Shown: piece after piece, positions 5,358 through 6,079 of the stretch
Position numbering within the stretch: the first letter of the stretch is position 1
Layout: each line of letters begins with the position of its first letter
Assembly: GCA_902385025.1 (NCBI GenBank)
Contig: CABMDX010000199.1
Coordinates: 1 to 6,079, forward strand
Reading direction: 5' to 3'
Length of the DNA: 6,079 nucleotides
Source: an uncultured archaeon
Lineage (GTDB): Archaea; Halobacteriota; Methanosarcinia; Methanotrichales; Methanotrichaceae
The notes under the pieces: model-generated
Seen by the model: only the letters and a program-made list of their open reading frames with translations
Database searches by the model: none
What the model was told of the DNA's origin: nothing
Made by a program: the position numbers and the translations under genes

Positions 5358-5483
5358 CGCGCGGGAGAATATCTGGCATTTGCCGATATTGCCTGCGCAC
5401 GGCTTCAGGATAATACCTCCAATCAATCTTATTTTCCCAAATTAGATGCCTATCTGAATTCGACAAATGATTCTAAGATTTAA
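5358..5483 (+). pseudogene. In-frame continuation of the small secreted protein beyond TGA
   Basis: Forty-one sense codons follow the TGA without shift, ending in TAA. The segment begins RAGEYLAFADIACARLQ and ends AYLNSTNDSKI. It carries four more N-x-S/T sequons, the same unusual composition as the mature part before the stop. The final LNSTNDSKI also resembles LNDSEI just before the TGA, hinting at an internal repeat. A CGA to TGA change would suffice to create the stop. I infer one original protein of about 146 residues, now interrupted or misread. Confidence 0.45.
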
Positions 5484-5591
5484 TGATGCTCAAATCAAAT
5501 TTTAAAACGTTATTCGCGTAAAAAATTTAAAAATAAACATTTAATACCTATTTTGCGGCACTGGTGGACTGAGAAGACAGCGTTCGTTCGC

Positions 5592-5606
5592 CTAAAGGTT
5601 TATCTA
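5592..5606 (+). promoter_or_regulatory. Candidate promoter (BRE/TATA-like) of the exported ferredoxin
   Basis: CTAAAGGTTTATCTA combines an A-rich upstream element with a TATA-like core about 90 bases before the ferredoxin ATG, giving a predicted leader of roughly 60 bases. A second AT-rich block at 5520-5548 (TTTAAAAATA inside it) is an alternative. The 210-base gap after the preceding reading frame suggests that the ferredoxin has its own promoter. Confidence 0.3.
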
Positions 5607-5678
5607 TCGTTCCGTATCATAGTTGTATTATCTTGTGGGATCGACAAAAAACGTTCTCAAGAGATATGCGATTGATAT

Positions 5679-5686
5679 GGAGTGAT
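5679..5686 (+). promoter_or_regulatory. Ribosome binding site GGAGTGAT that decides the ferredoxin start
   Basis: GGAGTGAT lies 7 bases before ATG 5694. The alternative in-frame GTG start at 5682 falls inside this element and has no ribosome site of its own, so ATG 5694 is preferred. Confidence 0.65.
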
Positions 5687-5693
5687 TAGATCC

Positions 5694-5945
5694 ATGAAGC
5701 ACATGAAGCTGTTTGTTCTGCTGGCAGTCATCTGCCTCCTCGTCGGTTCAGCCTTTGCGGTCAGCAAGTTAATGCCTGCGACAGTTGACCAGGACAAATG
5801 CATCGGCTGCGGCAAATGCACTGAACAGTGTCCTACGGGCGCGATCACCCTGAATGATGACGGAGTGGCCACCGTGGACAAAGATAAATGCACTGGCTGT
5901 CTGAAGTGCGCTTCAGCATGTCCCGCAGAGGCCATCAGTGCATAA
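5694..5945 (+). CDS. Exported 2[4Fe-4S] ferredoxin with N-terminal signal peptide
   Basis: The 83-residue product is a low-potential electron carrier by family. Two complete cluster motifs are visible: C36-C39-C42-C46-Pro (KCIGCGKCTEQCP) and C66-C69-C72-C76-Pro (KCTGCLKCASACP), each followed by the usual GAI or EAI stretch, so two [4Fe-4S] clusters are expected with cysteines swapped between halves. Unlike ordinary cytoplasmic ferredoxins it begins with a signal peptide: MKHMK, a hydrophobic core LFVLLAVICLLVG, and a cleavage site after AFA (residue 22). The hydrophobic segment could instead remain as a membrane anchor. The start at 5694 is chosen because GGAGTGAT precedes it at good spacing. 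The gene stands alone, with a short T-run directly after the TAA. An outside-facing electron-transfer role is inferred; no partner gene is in view. Confidence 0.9.
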   Translation: MKHMKLFVLLAVICLLVGSAFAVSKLMPATVDQDKCIGCGKCTEQCPTGAITLNDDGVATVDKDKCTGCLKCASACPAEAISA

Positions 5946-5992
5946 TTTTTATTATTTCTCTATAAATTTCAATATAAGTTAGTTGTATGTGT

Positions 5993-6079
5993 TTAGCTCC
6001 TCCTACCTGTTCGCTTAATACTGTTTTCTTCGATGAACTCATGGTCATCAATATATTTGTCAAAATCCAAAATCGCTAC
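5993..6079 (-). CDS. Possible C-terminal end of a minus-strand gene (start beyond the window)
   Basis: The minus strand is open from the window edge for 28 codons to TAA at 5995-5993. The peptide runs VAILDFDKYIDDHEF and ends IKRTGRRS; the acidic then basic character is protein-like. The family cannot be told from so little. It would be convergent with the ferredoxin, 47 bases apart. The plus strand also has a short open frame here (ATG at about 6034), so the call is tentative. Confidence 0.4.
   Translation of the reverse strand, partial: VAILDFDKYIDDHEFIEENSIKRTGRRS

Noticed and set aside
5497..5528. AAATTTT / AAAATTT inverted repeat downstream of the small secreted protein
   Set aside because: It is made only of A and T in an AT-rich spacer, so a stable hairpin is unlikely and the match is weak evidence.
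5657..5935. 92-residue minus-strand frame with repeated HLS.STV blocks
   Set aside because: The repetition comes from the two-fold symmetry of the ferredoxin gene on the other strand.

Overview
The window most resembles a methanogenic archaeon of the Methanosarcinales, probably Methanothrix (Methanosaeta)-like. The reasons are an archaeal/eukaryotic-type glycyl-tRNA synthetase, AT-rich TATA-like elements with GGAG/GAGG ribosome binding sites, a secreted protein with tandem beta-rich domains of a kind I associate with Methanothrix, and an exported ferredoxin. The genus is an inference from protein flavour, not a measurement.

Layout, left to right. Positions 1-1193 (minus) hold the N-terminal 397 codons of glycyl-tRNA synthetase; the gene runs off the left edge. 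Positions 1194-2322 are gene-poor. They contain a possible 44-residue single-span membrane protein (minus, 1388-1522), a dispersed intergenic repeat motif (about 1965-1994), and several short open stretches that look like decayed coding DNA. Positions 2323-3036 (plus) encode a secreted protein built of two copies of an 81-residue domain, followed by a hairpin plus T-run terminator. Convergent to it, at 3145-3801 (minus), lies a class I SAM-dependent methyltransferase interrupted by an in-frame TGA. Just upstream of it is what looks like the tail of a lost gene. Positions 3937-5004 (plus) encode an Old Yellow Enzyme-type flavin oxidoreductase. A small secreted, sequon-rich protein follows after 38 bases (5043-5357); its reading frame continues past a TGA to 5483. 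Positions 5694-5945 (plus) encode a small two-cluster ferredoxin with a signal peptide. The last 87 bases hold the possible C-terminal end of a minus-strand gene.

The genes do not form one obvious pathway. Two themes stand out. First, three plus-strand products (2323, 5043, 5694) are predicted to be exported, so the region contributes to the cell surface or exterior; the exported ferredoxin is the most biologically suggestive of them. Second, coding-like sequence is repeatedly interrupted by TGA: in the methyltransferase, in the small secreted protein, and probably in the fragment upstream of the methyltransferase. Ordinary gene decay or sequence error is the simplest explanation. glyS, the oxidoreductase, the tandem-domain protein and the ferredoxin are free of in-frame TGA, which argues against genome-wide recoding. 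I see no CRISPR array, tRNA, rRNA or intact mobile element.
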